Shown here one piece after another: positions 54,790 to 63,803 of a stretch of DNA of 64,000 nt (within the stretch, counting starts at the first letter, position 1; each line of letters begins with the position of its first letter). The notes under the pieces are model-generated. The model saw nothing but the letters and a program-made list of their open reading frames with translations, did no database searches and was not told the origin of the DNA. The stretch comes from Candidatus Halobonum tyrrellensis G22. GTDB taxonomy: Archaea; Halobacteriota; Halobacteria; Halobacteriales; Haloferacaceae. The translations under genes and the position numbers were made by a program. Location: positions 25,431-89,430 of the forward strand of contig NZ_ASGZ01000020.1 of NCBI RefSeq assembly GCF_000495475.1. Reading direction: 5' to 3'.

Positions 54790-54995
54790 AGCTGCGAGGA
54801 CTGGGTCGCATCGCTCCGCGGCGAGACGGTACCGTCGGTCCGACTCGAGGGAGCAGAGTGCATGATACGGGCTCTCCGTTCGAAGTTCGACCCCGGAGGG
54901 CCGACGAAAACCCGCTTGGTCGACCGTATCAGTCCTGATTATAAAAGCCTTCCCAAAACGCAAGACACCACCCGCGCCGCGTCCACCACCCCCGT
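54790..54995. promoter_or_regulatory. Divergent promoter region of aCPSF1 and the 54996 gene
   Basis: A palindromic-like AT-rich core GATTATAAAAGCC (about 54936-54948) can serve as TATA in both directions. On the minus strand it places the aCPSF1 start near 54917, giving a long leader; on the plus strand it gives a short leader before ATG 54996. No gene is seen in the leader, although the frame upstream of aCPSF1 is open for 58 codons. Confidence 0.45.
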
Positions 54996-55496
54996 ATGCG
55001 ACTCACGCCCGCGCGCGTCCGCGACGAGCGCGACCGACTCCGGGACCGCGCCGACGTGGTCGTCCCGCTGGTGAACGAGACGCGCGGGACGCTCTCGGAC
55101 CTGTTCGGGACCGACGTGGCCCGCGTGACGGCCGACCAGTACCGCGCCGAGGTCGACGCGGTGTTCGCCGACGGCGACCGCGCCGTCAACGTCGCCGCGC
55201 TCTGCGGCCTCCTCCGGAAACTCGACGTTCAGGGGGACTACCCCGGGTTCGTCGTCGACGAACTCCTCGGCCGGCGGTTGGCCGCGACGCTCGCGGGCGG
55301 TCAGCCGCTCGCGCTGCTCGCGGAGGCGACGTTCCACGTCGCGGACGCCCACACCCACGGCGACGCCGACGACCCCGCGGGGGCTGACGACCTCGACGCG
55401 GCGCTCGCGGCCGGCTTCCAGACCCGCCTCCCCGGCTGGTCGTGGCGCGAGTCCGACAGCCCGTTCTCGGTGGAGCCGACGGCCGACGGGGAGTGA
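54996..55496 (+). CDS. Hypothetical haloarchaeal protein (166 residues)
   Basis: A helical, acidic protein beginning MRLTPARVRDERDRLRDRAD, with LAEATFHVADAHTHGDAD in the C-terminal part and the ending GWSWRESDSPFSVEPTADGE. No known motif is recognised; the AHTHG stretch might bind metal but the context is loose. Divergent from aCPSF1. Confidence 0.6.
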   Translation: MRLTPARVRDERDRLRDRADVVVPLVNETRGTLSDLFGTDVARVTADQYRAEVDAVFADGDRAVNVAALCGLLRKLDVQGDYPGFVVDELLGRRLAATLAGGQPLALLAEATFHVADAHTHGDADDPAGADDLDAALAAGFQTRLPGWSWRESDSPFSVEPTADGE

Positions 55497-55506
55497 GCCG
55501 GCCGGT

Positions 55507-56040
55507 CTACGCCTCGTCGTCGCGGCTCTCGCCGTTGTCCCCCCCGCCCCCTCCGCCCTCGACTCGGGTCTCGTCGTCCGCGCTCGCGTCGCCCCCCTCG
55601 TCGTCCCGTAGCCCCTCGCGCGGCCGGACCATCCGGACCAGCGGCTCCTCGCCGCCCTCGGGTAGCCCGACCGTCTCGGGGTACGGTTCGAACCCCGCCG
55701 ACTCGTAGAAGGGGACCAGCCCCTCCCGGCAGAGCAGGGCGAGGTTCACCCCCCGGAGGCGCTCGTCGTCGGCGAGCGCCGACAGCAGCGCCCGGCCGAG
55801 ACCCTCGCCGCGGCGGTCGGCCGCGACGACCACGTCGTACACCCGGGCGTAGTAGGCGAAGTCGGTGAGCACGCGCGCCGCCGCCACGAGGGTGCCGCCG
55901 TCGCGGACCCCGAGCGCGAGGTCGGTGTTCGACAGCGCCGCCGCGACCGCCCCGGCGTCGCGGTCGGCCCACCAGCCGTACTCGGCGTACAGGGCGGTCA
56001 GTTCCGCGGCGTCGGTCGGGTCGAGTTCGACCGTCTCCAC
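55507..56040 (-). CDS. GNAT family N-acetyltransferase
   Basis: The 177-residue protein has GNAT motif A RRGEGLGRALLSALADDERL preceded by the strand VYDVVVAAD, and motif B GLVPFYESAGFEPYPE. It would bind acetyl-CoA and acetylate an unknown amine. The last 40 residues are disordered, acidic and Gly-rich. GTG start (METVELDPTDAAELT). Convergent with the 54996 gene, 10 nt apart. Confidence 0.85.
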   Translation of the reverse strand: METVELDPTDAAELTALYAEYGWWADRDAGAVAAALSNTDLALGVRDGGTLVAAARVLTDFAYYARVYDVVVAADRRGEGLGRALLSALADDERLRGVNLALLCREGLVPFYESAGFEPYPETVGLPEGGEEPLVRMVRPREGLRDDEGGDASADDETRVEGGGGGGDNGESRDDEA

Positions 56041-56300
56041 GTTCGGGGGTCGTACCCCGACCCGAAAACGATTCGCGGCGCGCGCGACCCGGTGTCACAC
56101 CGGCGGTAGACTCTCGTGTGCCCCGGCCGACGCTCCGGGCGTGACCCGCCGCGCCGACAGCCGACTCGGCCGCCGCGTCCGCCCGGTCCCGCCGGGTGGC
56201 GCGTAGCCCCGCCACCCGCCTCTCCCCTTCGCGCTCTCGCGAGCCGACCCGAACGCACCGTGTTTAAGACGACGGTCCGACACCCACGATACATACGAAC

Positions 56301-57797
56301 ATGAGCGACACGCACGACGCCGACGACGGGGACGACCAGGACCTCGGCGTCACCAAGTCGAAGCAGTACGAGACCGGCGAGTGGTACGCCGAGGTGGTCC
56401 AGAAGGCGGGGCTGGCCAACTACGGTCCCGATGGGATGAGCGGGTTCATCGTCACCCGCCCGCGGGCGTACGAACTGTGGGAGCGGCTCCAGGGCTTCCT
56501 CGACGCCCGATTCAAGGAGACCGGGGTGCAGAACGCCTACTTCCCGATGTTCATCCCCGAGAGCTACCTCGAAGCCGAGAAGGACATCGTCGAGGGGTTC
56601 GACCCCGAGGTGGCGTGGGTCACCCACGGCGGCACCGAGGAACTCGACGAACGCCTCGCGGTCCGGCCCACCTCCGAGTCGATCATCACTCCCTACATCT
56701 CCCAGTGGGTGCGGAGCCACCGCGACCTCCCGCTGCGGGTGAACCAGTGGTGTTCGGTCGTGCGGTGGGAGGCGACCGAGACCAAGCCGTTCTTCCGCAC
56801 CAAGGAGTTCCTCTGGCAGGAGGGTCACACCGCCCACGCCGACGAGGACGACGCGTGGAACGAGACGATGCTCAGGCTCGACCAGTACGAGTCGGCGTAC
56901 GAGGAGATGCTCGGCATCCCGGTTCTCAGGGGGCGGAAACCCGAACACGACACGTTCCCCGGCGCGGACGCCACCACGACGGTGGAGGCGCTGATGCCCG
57001 ACGGCAAGTCGGTGCAGGGCGCCACCTCCCACTACCTCGGCACCTCGTTCGCGGAGGCGTTCGACATCACGTACGCCGACGAGAACGAGGAGGACCACCT
57101 CGCACACACCACCTCGTGGGGGTTCTCCTGGCGCGCGCTGGGCGCGCTGATCATGACCCACTCCGACGACCAGGGGCTGGTGCTCCCGCCGACGGTCGCG
57201 CCCGAACAGGTCGTGATCGTCCCCATCTGGCAGTCCGACACCCGAGCGGAGGTGCTGGAGTACGCCGAGGGGATCGCCGAGGAGTTGGAGGAGGCCGGCG
57301 TCCGGGTCGAACTCGACGACCGCGACAGCCGGAACCCCGGGTTCAAGTTCAACGAGTGGGAGCTGAAAGGGGTCCCCGTGCGGTTCGAGATCGGTCCCCA
57401 CGAGGTCGACGACGGCGAGGTGACGGTCGTCCACCGCCCCGACGGCGAGGAGACGACCGTCGACCGCGAGGGGGTCGCCGAGACGGCGCGGGACCACCTC
57501 GATACGGTGTACGGCAAACTGTACGCGGCCGCCGAGGAACGGCTCGACACCGAGGTCCGCGAGGCGGACTCCCGGAGCGAGATCCTCGGCACGATCGGCC
57601 AGCACGGCGGCTACGTGAAGGCGCCGTGGTGCGGCGACGAGGCGTGCGAGACCGAGATCAAAGACCAGATCGCCGCCGAGATCGTGATGGTGCCGTTCCC
57701 CGACGACGACGACCGCCGCGACGACGACCACGACGACGACTGTGCGGTCTGTGGCGACCACGCCACCCGGACCGCCTACTTCGCCAAGTCGTACTGA
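56301..57797 (+). CDS. proS: Prolyl-tRNA synthetase, archaeal/eukaryotic type
   Basis: The 498-residue class II synthetase shows motif 2 RWEATETKPFFRTKEFLWQE with WQEGHTAH and motif 3 SDDQGLVLPPTVAPEQVVIV, plus RPTSESIITPYISQWVRSHR. The anticodon-binding domain begins near residue 300. The zinc domain at the end has WCGDEACE, a His/Asp-rich run and CAVCGDHATRTAYFAKSY. The Tyr terminus is typical of this ProRS type. TATA-like TTTAAG lies about 38 nt before the ATG. It charges tRNA-Pro. Confidence 0.97.
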   Translation: MSDTHDADDGDDQDLGVTKSKQYETGEWYAEVVQKAGLANYGPDGMSGFIVTRPRAYELWERLQGFLDARFKETGVQNAYFPMFIPESYLEAEKDIVEGFDPEVAWVTHGGTEELDERLAVRPTSESIITPYISQWVRSHRDLPLRVNQWCSVVRWEATETKPFFRTKEFLWQEGHTAHADEDDAWNETMLRLDQYESAYEEMLGIPVLRGRKPEHDTFPGADATTTVEALMPDGKSVQGATSHYLGTSFAEAFDITYADENEEDHLAHTTSWGFSWRALGALIMTHSDDQGLVLPPTVAPEQVVIVPIWQSDTRAEVLEYAEGIAEELEEAGVRVELDDRDSRNPGFKFNEWELKGVPVRFEIGPHEVDDGEVTVVHRPDGEETTVDREGVAETARDHLDTVYGKLYAAAEERLDTEVREADSRSEILGTIGQHGGYVKAPWCGDEACETEIKDQIAAEIVMVPFPDDDDRRDDDHDDDCAVCGDHATRTAYFAKSY

Positions 57798-58044
57798 CTC
57801 CGGTCGGCGTTCAATTTTCCCTCGCGTATCCGATCGTTCGTCGTGCTAACTGTTCACTTGGATATCGACTCCGAACGTTCTAGGGATTTCACCTACTGAT
57901 ACGGAAGAAAACTTCCCGGGCGGGAAGAGCCACGTATATTTCTTCCGTTTCTGACCCCGATCCCCTAATACACCCTTGTATGGTATTGGTACACTATGAT
58001 GCCTTCAGGGACACGGCTTTACGTCGCTCCGCGAACTCCCGCAC
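57798..58044. promoter_or_regulatory. Inverted-repeat region between proS and gltB
   Basis: ACGGAAGAAA (57901-57910) is the exact reverse complement of TTTCTTCCGT (57939-57948). Nested inside is CTTCCCG (57912-57918) / CGGGAAG (57921-57927). A gltB TATA-like GGCTTTACG (58014-58021) sits about 27 nt before ATG 58045. The region is visibly AT-richer than the surroundings. The repeats could terminate proS or bind a nitrogen regulator of gltB. Confidence 0.5.
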
Positions 58045-61000
58045 ATGACTGAACAGAACGTGTCAACGTGCTCCCAGGACGGGCTGGCGGACCCGACCGA
58101 CGAGCGCTCGAACTGCGGTGTCGGGGCCGTAGTCGACCTCGACGGCGGCCGTTCTCACTCGGTAGTGTCCGACGCGCTCGACCTCCTCTCGAATCTCGAA
58201 CACCGCGGCGCGACCGGCGCCGAACCGAACACGGGCGACGGGGCGGGCGTGATGGTCGAACGCCCCGACGAGTTCTTCCGCGGAGTGGTCGACGACCTGC
58301 CCGAGACGTACGCCGTGGGGTCGGTGTTCATCCCCGACGACGACGCCGTCCACGCGGATCTGGAGGCGCTGTTCGAACGGGAACTCAGCGAGCGCGACCT
58401 TGAGATCGTGACGTGGCGCGACGTGCCCACCGACGCCGACGCCGCGGATCTGGGGGAGACGGCGCTCGACTCCGAACCCGACGTCCGACAGGTGTTCGTC
58501 GCCCCGACCGACGACCCCGACGACGAGGCGTTCGACCGACGGCTGTACGTCGCGCGCCGCGCCATCGAGTCGGCCGCCCCCGAGGTCGACGGCGCGGGCC
58601 GCTTCTACGTCGTCTCGCTCGACCGCCGCCGCGTCGTCTACAAGGGTCTCCTGACCGCGAGCCAACTGCGGGCGTACTACCCGGACCTCGCCGACGACCG
58701 GTTCACGTCGGGCGTGGCGCTGGTCCACGCGCGCTTCTCGACGAACACGCTCGGCGCGTGGCACCTCGCGCACCCGTACCGCAACGTGGTCCACAACGGC
58801 GAGTTCAACACCATCCGCGGCAACGTCAACTGGATGCGCGCCCGCGAGGGCGACCTCTCGGGCGGCGGCTTCTCCGAGGCGGATCTCGACGCCGTAACCC
58901 CCGTCGTGTCGGACCCCGGTCAGTCGGACACCGCCTCGCTCGACGAGACGCTCGACCTGCTGCTCCACGGCGGGCGCGACCTGCCGCACGCGCTCCGGAT
59001 GTTGGTGCCGGAGGCGTACCGCGGCGACGACGCGATGGACGACGACCGCCGCGCCTTCTACGACTACCACGCGTCGCTGATCGAGCCGTGGGACGGCCCG
59101 GCGCTCGTGCTCGGCTTCGACGGCGAGCGGGTCGCGGGCGTGCTCGACCGCAACGGGCTGCGCCCGTGCCGGTACGACGTGACGACGGACGGCCGGCTGG
59201 TGATGGCGAGCGAGGCGGGCGCGCTCGAACACGAGCCGAGCGAGGTGGAGGAGCGCGGCCGGCTCCAGCCCGGCGAGACGTTCGTCGCCGACCGCGAGGC
59301 GGGGCGCGTGCTCGCGGACGACGAGGTGTTCGCGGACCTCACCGCCGACCGCTACGGCGAGTGGGTCGACGCCGAACAGCGCGACCTCGACGCCGTGGTC
59401 GACGGCGCCGAGGCCCCCCCGGTCGACGGAAACCTCCGGGGACTGCAGGCGACGTTCGGCTACACGACCGACCAGCTCGACCACCTGATCGAGCCGATGG
59501 CCGAGTCGGGGCACGACCCGGTGGGGTCGATGGGCGACGACACGCCGCTGTCGGTGCTGTCGACGTACGATCGACCGCTGTTCACCTACTTCAAACAGCT
59601 GTTCGCGCAGGTGTCGAACCCGCCGATCGACTACATCCGCGAGGAGTTGGTCACGTCGCTCGAGTCGCGGATCGGTCCCCAGCGCAACCTGCTCGACGAG
59701 TCGCGCGAGCACGCCCGCCAGGTGGTCTGCGACTCGCCGATCCTCACCGAAGCGGCCGCGGCGGGGCTCCGGAACGTCGGCGCGGCGACCGACGGGGCGC
59801 TGAACGCGGAGACGCTCGACGCGACGTTCGACGAGAGCGAGGAGCTGTCGGCGGCGGTCGCCGACCTCCGCGAGCGAGCCGTCGCCGCGGTGGAGGCGGG
59901 CGCGGACGTGCTCGTGCTGTCGGACCGCGACGTCGGCGCCGACCGCGTCCCGGTCCCCAGCCTGCTGGCGACCGGCGCGGTCCACCACGGGCTGGTCCGC
60001 GAGGGGCTGCGCGCCCGCTGCGGGCTGGTGGTCGACTCCGCGGACCCCCGCGAGGTCCACCACGTCGCGTGTCTCGTGGGGTACGGCGCGGACGCGGTCT
60101 GTCCGTACCTCGCCTACGAGACGGTACGCGACATCGTCGCCGGTCCCGAGGGCGCCGACGAGGAGCAGGCGATCGCGGCCTACCGGGAGGCGCTCGAGGA
60201 GGGGCTGTTGAAGACGATGGCGAAGATGGGTATCTCGACGGTCGAGAGCTACCAGGGCGCGCAGGTGTTCGAGGCGGTGGGGTTAGACTCCGCGCTGGTC
60301 GGCGAGTACTTCGAGGGGACCGAGATCCGCACCGAGGGGATCGGTCTCGGGGAGGTCGAGTCCGACCTCCGGAAGCGGCACGCGGTCGGCTTCGGCGACG
60401 ACCCCGAACTGGAGACGCAAGGGGAGTACGAGAACCGCTCGTCGGGGCTCCACCACGGCTGGAACCGCAACTCGGTGAACGCGCTCCACACCGCGGTCCG
60501 GAGCGGCGACTACGACGACTGGGGGACGTTCGCCGAGCAGGTCAACGGGGGTGACGAGCCGGCGGAACTCCGGTCGCTACTCGAGTTCGACTCCGACCGC
60601 GACCCCGTCCCGCTCGACGAGGTGGAGCCGGTCTCGGAGATCGTGAAACGCTTCTCGACGGCCGCGATGAGCCTCGGCAGCCTCTCGCCGGAGGCACACG
60701 AGACCAACGCGGAGGCGATGAACTCGATCGACGCGAAGTCGAACACCGGCGAGGGCGGCGAGCCGCCCGAACGGTTCGACACGGAGCGGGAGTGTAACGT
60801 CAAGCAGGTCGCCTCCGGGCGGTTCGGCGTCACCAGCGAGTACCTCACCAGCGCCGAGGAGATCCAGATCAAGATGGCGCAGGGGTCGAAGCCGGGCGAG
60901 GGCGGCCACCTCCCCGGCGAGAAGGTGAACGACTACATCGCGCACGTCCGGTGTTCGACGCCGGGCGTCGGCCTCATCTCGCCGCCCCCACAGCACGACA

Positions 61001-62580
61001 TCTACTCGATCGAGGACCTCAAACAGCTGATCCACGACCTGAAGGCGGCGAACCCCGACGCCGACGTCAACGTGAAGCTGGTGTCGGAGGCGGGGATCGG
61101 CACCATCGCGGCGGGCGTCTCGAAGGCGGAAGCCGACGTCGTACACGTCTCGGGTCACTCCGGCGGCACCGGCGCCTCGCCGAAGACCAGCATCAAGAAC
61201 GCGGGCTTGCCGTGGGAACTCGGGCTGGCGGAGGCGAACCAGATGCTTCGCGCGACCGGCCTGCGCGACCGGATCCGCGTGAGCGTCGACGGCGGGATGA
61301 AGACCGGCCGCGACGTCGCCGTCGGCGCGCTGTTGGGCGCCGAGGAGTTCGCGTTCGGCACGGGCGCGCTCGTCTCGTCGGGCTGTGTGATGGCGCGGCA
61401 GTGCCACCAGAACACCTGCCCGGTCGGCATCGCCACCCAGCGGGAGGACCTCCGCGAGCGCTTCCCGGGCGAGCCGGAGCACGTGGTCCACTTCATGAGC
61501 CACATCGCACAGGAGCTCCGCGAGATCATGGCGTCGCTCGGCTTCCGGACGGTCGAGGAGATGGTCGGCCGGCCGGACGTGCTGACGCAGGCGGAGACCG
61601 ACCACCCGAAGGCGAAACACCTCGACCTGTCGGCCGTGCTCGCCGACCCCGCGGAGGGCGCGCGGACGAAGGTGCGCGAGCAGGCGCACGCCGCCGTCGC
61701 CGACTCAATCGACTGGGCGCTGATCGAGGCGGCCCAGCCCGCCCTCGAGGAGGGCGAGCCGGTGACGATCAGCGGCGACGTACGGAACACCGACCGCGCG
61801 GTCGGCGCGACCCTCTCGAACCGGGTGTCGAAGACGCACGGCGGCGACGGCCTCCCCGACGGCACGGTGACGCTCGACTTCGAGGGAACGGTCGGCCAGT
61901 CGTTCGGCGCGTTTCTCGCGCCCGGCGTCGACGCCCGGCTGACGGGCGCCGCCAACGACTACGTCGGCAAGGGGCTGTCGGGCGGCCGGGTCGTCGTCGA
62001 GACGCCCGCCGACGCGGCGTTCGACCCCGCGGAGAACACGCTGGTCGGCAACGTCGCGCTGTACGGCGCGACGTCGGGCGAGGCGTACGTCAACGGCGTC
62101 GCCGGCGAGCGGTTCGCGGTGCGCAACTCCGGCGTGAAGGCGGTGGTCGAGGGCGTCGGCGACCACGGCTGTGAGTACATGACCGGCGGCGTCGTCGCGG
62201 TGCTCGGCGACACCGGCCGCAACTTCGCGGCCGGGATGTCCGGCGGCGTGGCGTACGTGTACGACCCCGACGACGAGTTCGAGGCGAAGGTCAATCGCGA
62301 GATGGTGTCGACCAGCGGCGACCTCTCGGAGGCGGACGAGCGAATGTTGGAGCGACTGGTCGAGAACCACGCGACCCACACCGACAGCGAGCGGGCGGCG
62401 GCGCTGCTCGACGACTGGGCGAACGCGGTCGGCGACTTCGTGCGGGTGCTGCCCGACGCGTACGCCGACGTCATCGCGGAGGGGCGCGGCGCGGACGTGC
62501 GCGACGAGGTGCCCGAGGCGGCCGACGGCGGCGACGCCGGCGCGGCGTTCGAGCGGACCGCCGCCAGCAGCGACGACTGA
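58045..62580 (+). CDS. gltB: Glutamate synthase large subunit (single-chain GOGAT)
   Basis: The 1511-residue enzyme makes two glutamates from 2-oxoglutarate and glutamine. Class II amidotransferase domain: catalytic Cys24 in SNCGVGAVVDLDGG behind a 23-residue propeptide that must be removed. The central and FMN-binding synthase domains carry VSGHSGGTGASPKTSIKNAG, and Cys1114, Cys1120 and Cys1125 (CX5CX4C) would hold a 3Fe-4S cluster in CVMARQCHQNTCPVG. The C-terminal GXGXG beta-helix (about 1280-1450) includes VALYGATSGEAYVNG. No gltD is seen next to it, so ferredoxin may be the donor (inference). Confidence 0.96.
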   Translation: MTEQNVSTCSQDGLADPTDERSNCGVGAVVDLDGGRSHSVVSDALDLLSNLEHRGATGAEPNTGDGAGVMVERPDEFFRGVVDDLPETYAVGSVFIPDDDAVHADLEALFERELSERDLEIVTWRDVPTDADAADLGETALDSEPDVRQVFVAPTDDPDDEAFDRRLYVARRAIESAAPEVDGAGRFYVVSLDRRRVVYKGLLTASQLRAYYPDLADDRFTSGVALVHARFSTNTLGAWHLAHPYRNVVHNGEFNTIRGNVNWMRAREGDLSGGGFSEADLDAVTPVVSDPGQSDTASLDETLDLLLHGGRDLPHALRMLVPEAYRGDDAMDDDRRAFYDYHASLIEPWDGPALVLGFDGERVAGVLDRNGLRPCRYDVTTDGRLVMASEAGALEHEPSEVEERGRLQPGETFVADREAGRVLADDEVFADLTADRYGEWVDAEQRDLDAVVDGAEAPPVDGNLRGLQATFGYTTDQLDHLIEPMAESGHDPVGSMGDDTPLSVLSTYDRPLFTYFKQLFAQVSNPPIDYIREELVTSLESRIGPQRNLLDESREHARQVVCDSPILTEAAAAGLRNVGAATDGALNAETLDATFDESEELSAAVADLRERAVAAVEAGADVLVLSDRDVGADRVPVPSLLATGAVHHGLVREGLRARCGLVVDSADPREVHHVACLVGYGADAVCPYLAYETVRDIVAGPEGADEEQAIAAYREALEEGLLKTMAKMGISTVESYQGAQVFEAVGLDSALVGEYFEGTEIRTEGIGLGEVESDLRKRHAVGFGDDPELETQGEYENRSSGLHHGWNRNSVNALHTAVRSGDYDDWGTFAEQVNGGDEPAELRSLLEFDSDRDPVPLDEVEPVSEIVKRFSTAAMSLGSLSPEAHETNAEAMNSIDAKSNTGEGGEPPERFDTERECNVKQVASGRFGVTSEYLTSAEEIQIKMAQGSKPGEGGHLPGEKVNDYIAHVRCSTPGVGLISPPPQHDIYSIEDLKQLIHDLKAANPDADVNVKLVSEAGIGTIAAGVSKAEADVVHVSGHSGGTGASPKTSIKNAGLPWELGLAEANQMLRATGLRDRIRVSVDGGMKTGRDVAVGALLGAEEFAFGTGALVSSGCVMARQCHQNTCPVGIATQREDLRERFPGEPEHVVHFMSHIAQELREIMASLGFRTVEEMVGRPDVLTQAETDHPKAKHLDLSAVLADPAEGARTKVREQAHAAVADSIDWALIEAAQPALEEGEPVTISGDVRNTDRAVGATLSNRVSKTHGGDGLPDGTVTLDFEGTVGQSFGAFLAPGVDARLTGAANDYVGKGLSGGRVVVETPADAAFDPAENTLVGNVALYGATSGEAYVNGVAGERFAVRNSGVKAVVEGVGDHGCEYMTGGVVAVLGDTGRNFAAGMSGGVAYVYDPDDEFEAKVNREMVSTSGDLSEADERMLERLVENHATHTDSERAAALLDDWANAVGDFVRVLPDAYADVIAEGRGADVRDEVPEAADGGDAGAAFERTAASSDD

Positions 62581-62684
62581 GCGGCCGCTCCGAGCCGCCC
62601 GGACCCCGGCCCGACTCGCGCGGCCGGCGTCGCAGCCGCGCGAACGGCAACACTTAGCGTCCGGGGGGCGCCCACAGGGAGGTA

Positions 62685-63497
62685 GTGACGGAGTTCAACC
62701 CCTTCTTCTCCGACCTGCGCGAGCGCATCGACGCCGTCGACAGCCTGGTCTCGGTCGGGTTGGACGCTGACCCCGACCGTATCCCCGAGCACCTCCGCGG
62801 GAAGGACCTCCCCCGGTGGGCGTTCAACCGGCGGATCATCGACGCCACCCACGAGTACGCGGCGTGTTACAAGCCGAACGCCGCCTTCTACGAGGACGCC
62901 GACGGCTGGCGGTCGCTCCGCGAGACGGTCGCGTACGCCCACGGGAAGGGCGTGCCCGTCCTGTTGGACGCCAAGCGGGGCGACGTCGGCAACACCGCGC
63001 GGGAGTACGCCGAGTTGTTGGAGTACGTCGACGCCATCACCGTCAACCCCTACCTGGGGCGCGACTCGCTCGACCCGTTCCTCTCGCGGGAGGAGAAGGG
63101 CGTGTTCGTGCTGTGTCGCACCTCCAACCCCGGCGGCGCCGACCTCCAGGGACTGGAACTCGAGTCGGGCGAACCGCTCTACCGCCGCGTGGCCGCGCTC
63201 GCGGACCGCTGGAACGAGGCGGGCAACGTCGGACTCGTGGTGGGGGCCACCGCGCCCGCGGAACTCGAAGAGCTACGCGAGGCGGTGCCGGACCTGCCGT
63301 TCCTCGTCCCCGGCGTCGGCGCGCAGGGGGGCGACGCCGAGGCGGCGGCGACGTTCGGTCCCGCAGACGGGGTGGGGCTGGTCAACTCCTCGCGCGGGAT
63401 CATCTTCGCGGGCGAGGACGCGGGCGAGCGGTTCCACAAGGCGGCGGGCCAGGCGGCCAAGCGGCTCCGCGACCGGCTGAACCGTCACCGCGAGTGA
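62685..63497 (+). CDS. pyrF: Orotidine-5'-phosphate decarboxylase
   Basis: The 270-residue enzyme completes UMP synthesis. It has SVGLDADPDRIPEHLRGKDL, CYKPNAAFYEDADGW, the catalytic Lys/Asp motif LLDAKRGDVGNTAREYA and VPGVGAQGGDAEAAATFG, followed by NSSRGIIFAGEDAGE. This is the longer OMPDC type also found in bacteria (PyrF type 2). GTG start at 62685; a T-rich element near 62652 supports a leaderless transcript. Confidence 0.96.
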   Translation: MTEFNPFFSDLRERIDAVDSLVSVGLDADPDRIPEHLRGKDLPRWAFNRRIIDATHEYAACYKPNAAFYEDADGWRSLRETVAYAHGKGVPVLLDAKRGDVGNTAREYAELLEYVDAITVNPYLGRDSLDPFLSREEKGVFVLCRTSNPGGADLQGLELESGEPLYRRVAALADRWNEAGNVGLVVGATAPAELEELREAVPDLPFLVPGVGAQGGDAEAAATFGPADGVGLVNSSRGIIFAGEDAGERFHKAAGQAAKRLRDRLNRHRE

Positions 63498-63522
63498 GCA
63501 CCGCGAGGGGCGCGACCGACGG

Positions 63523-63687
63523 CTACGCCGGGCCGCCGTCGACCCCGCCGCCCGCGATCCGGGCGCACTCGACACACGCCCCGGCGTCGGCGTCGTAGTC
63601 GTCCTCACAGACGGCCGCGCCGCAGACGCCACACGTGCGCTCGGCCTCGGCGGTCTCGCAGATCTGACAGAGTCCGGTGACGCTCAT
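63523..63687 (-). CDS. Small zinc-finger protein (54 residues)
   Basis: A 54-residue protein with six to seven Cys: MSVTGLCQICETAEAERTCG then VCGAAVCEDDYDADAGACVE with CAR. The CxxC pairs fit a treble-clef or HIT-like zinc site. Such micro-proteins are common in haloarchaea and often lack assigned roles. The start ATG 63687 is preferred; upstream frame is shadow. It is convergent with pyrF, 25 nt apart. Confidence 0.75.
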   Translation of the reverse strand: MSVTGLCQICETAEAERTCGVCGAAVCEDDYDADAGACVECARIAGGGVDGGPA

Positions 63688-63803
63688 CCCCACCGCTCGA
63701 CGCTCGCCGCGTATCAACGCCACCCCTGCGTGGGCCGGCCGTCGCCGCGGGAGCCGGTCGCGCCGGGCGAGGGGTTTACGGGCGCGCGCCACCGACATCG
63801 GCC

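Noticed and set aside
55681..55700. GGTTCGAACCCCG resembling a tRNA T-loop
   Set aside because: It lies inside the GNAT gene, with no acceptor stem or anticodon arm around it; similar TTCGAA strings in leuA and elsewhere are also coding.
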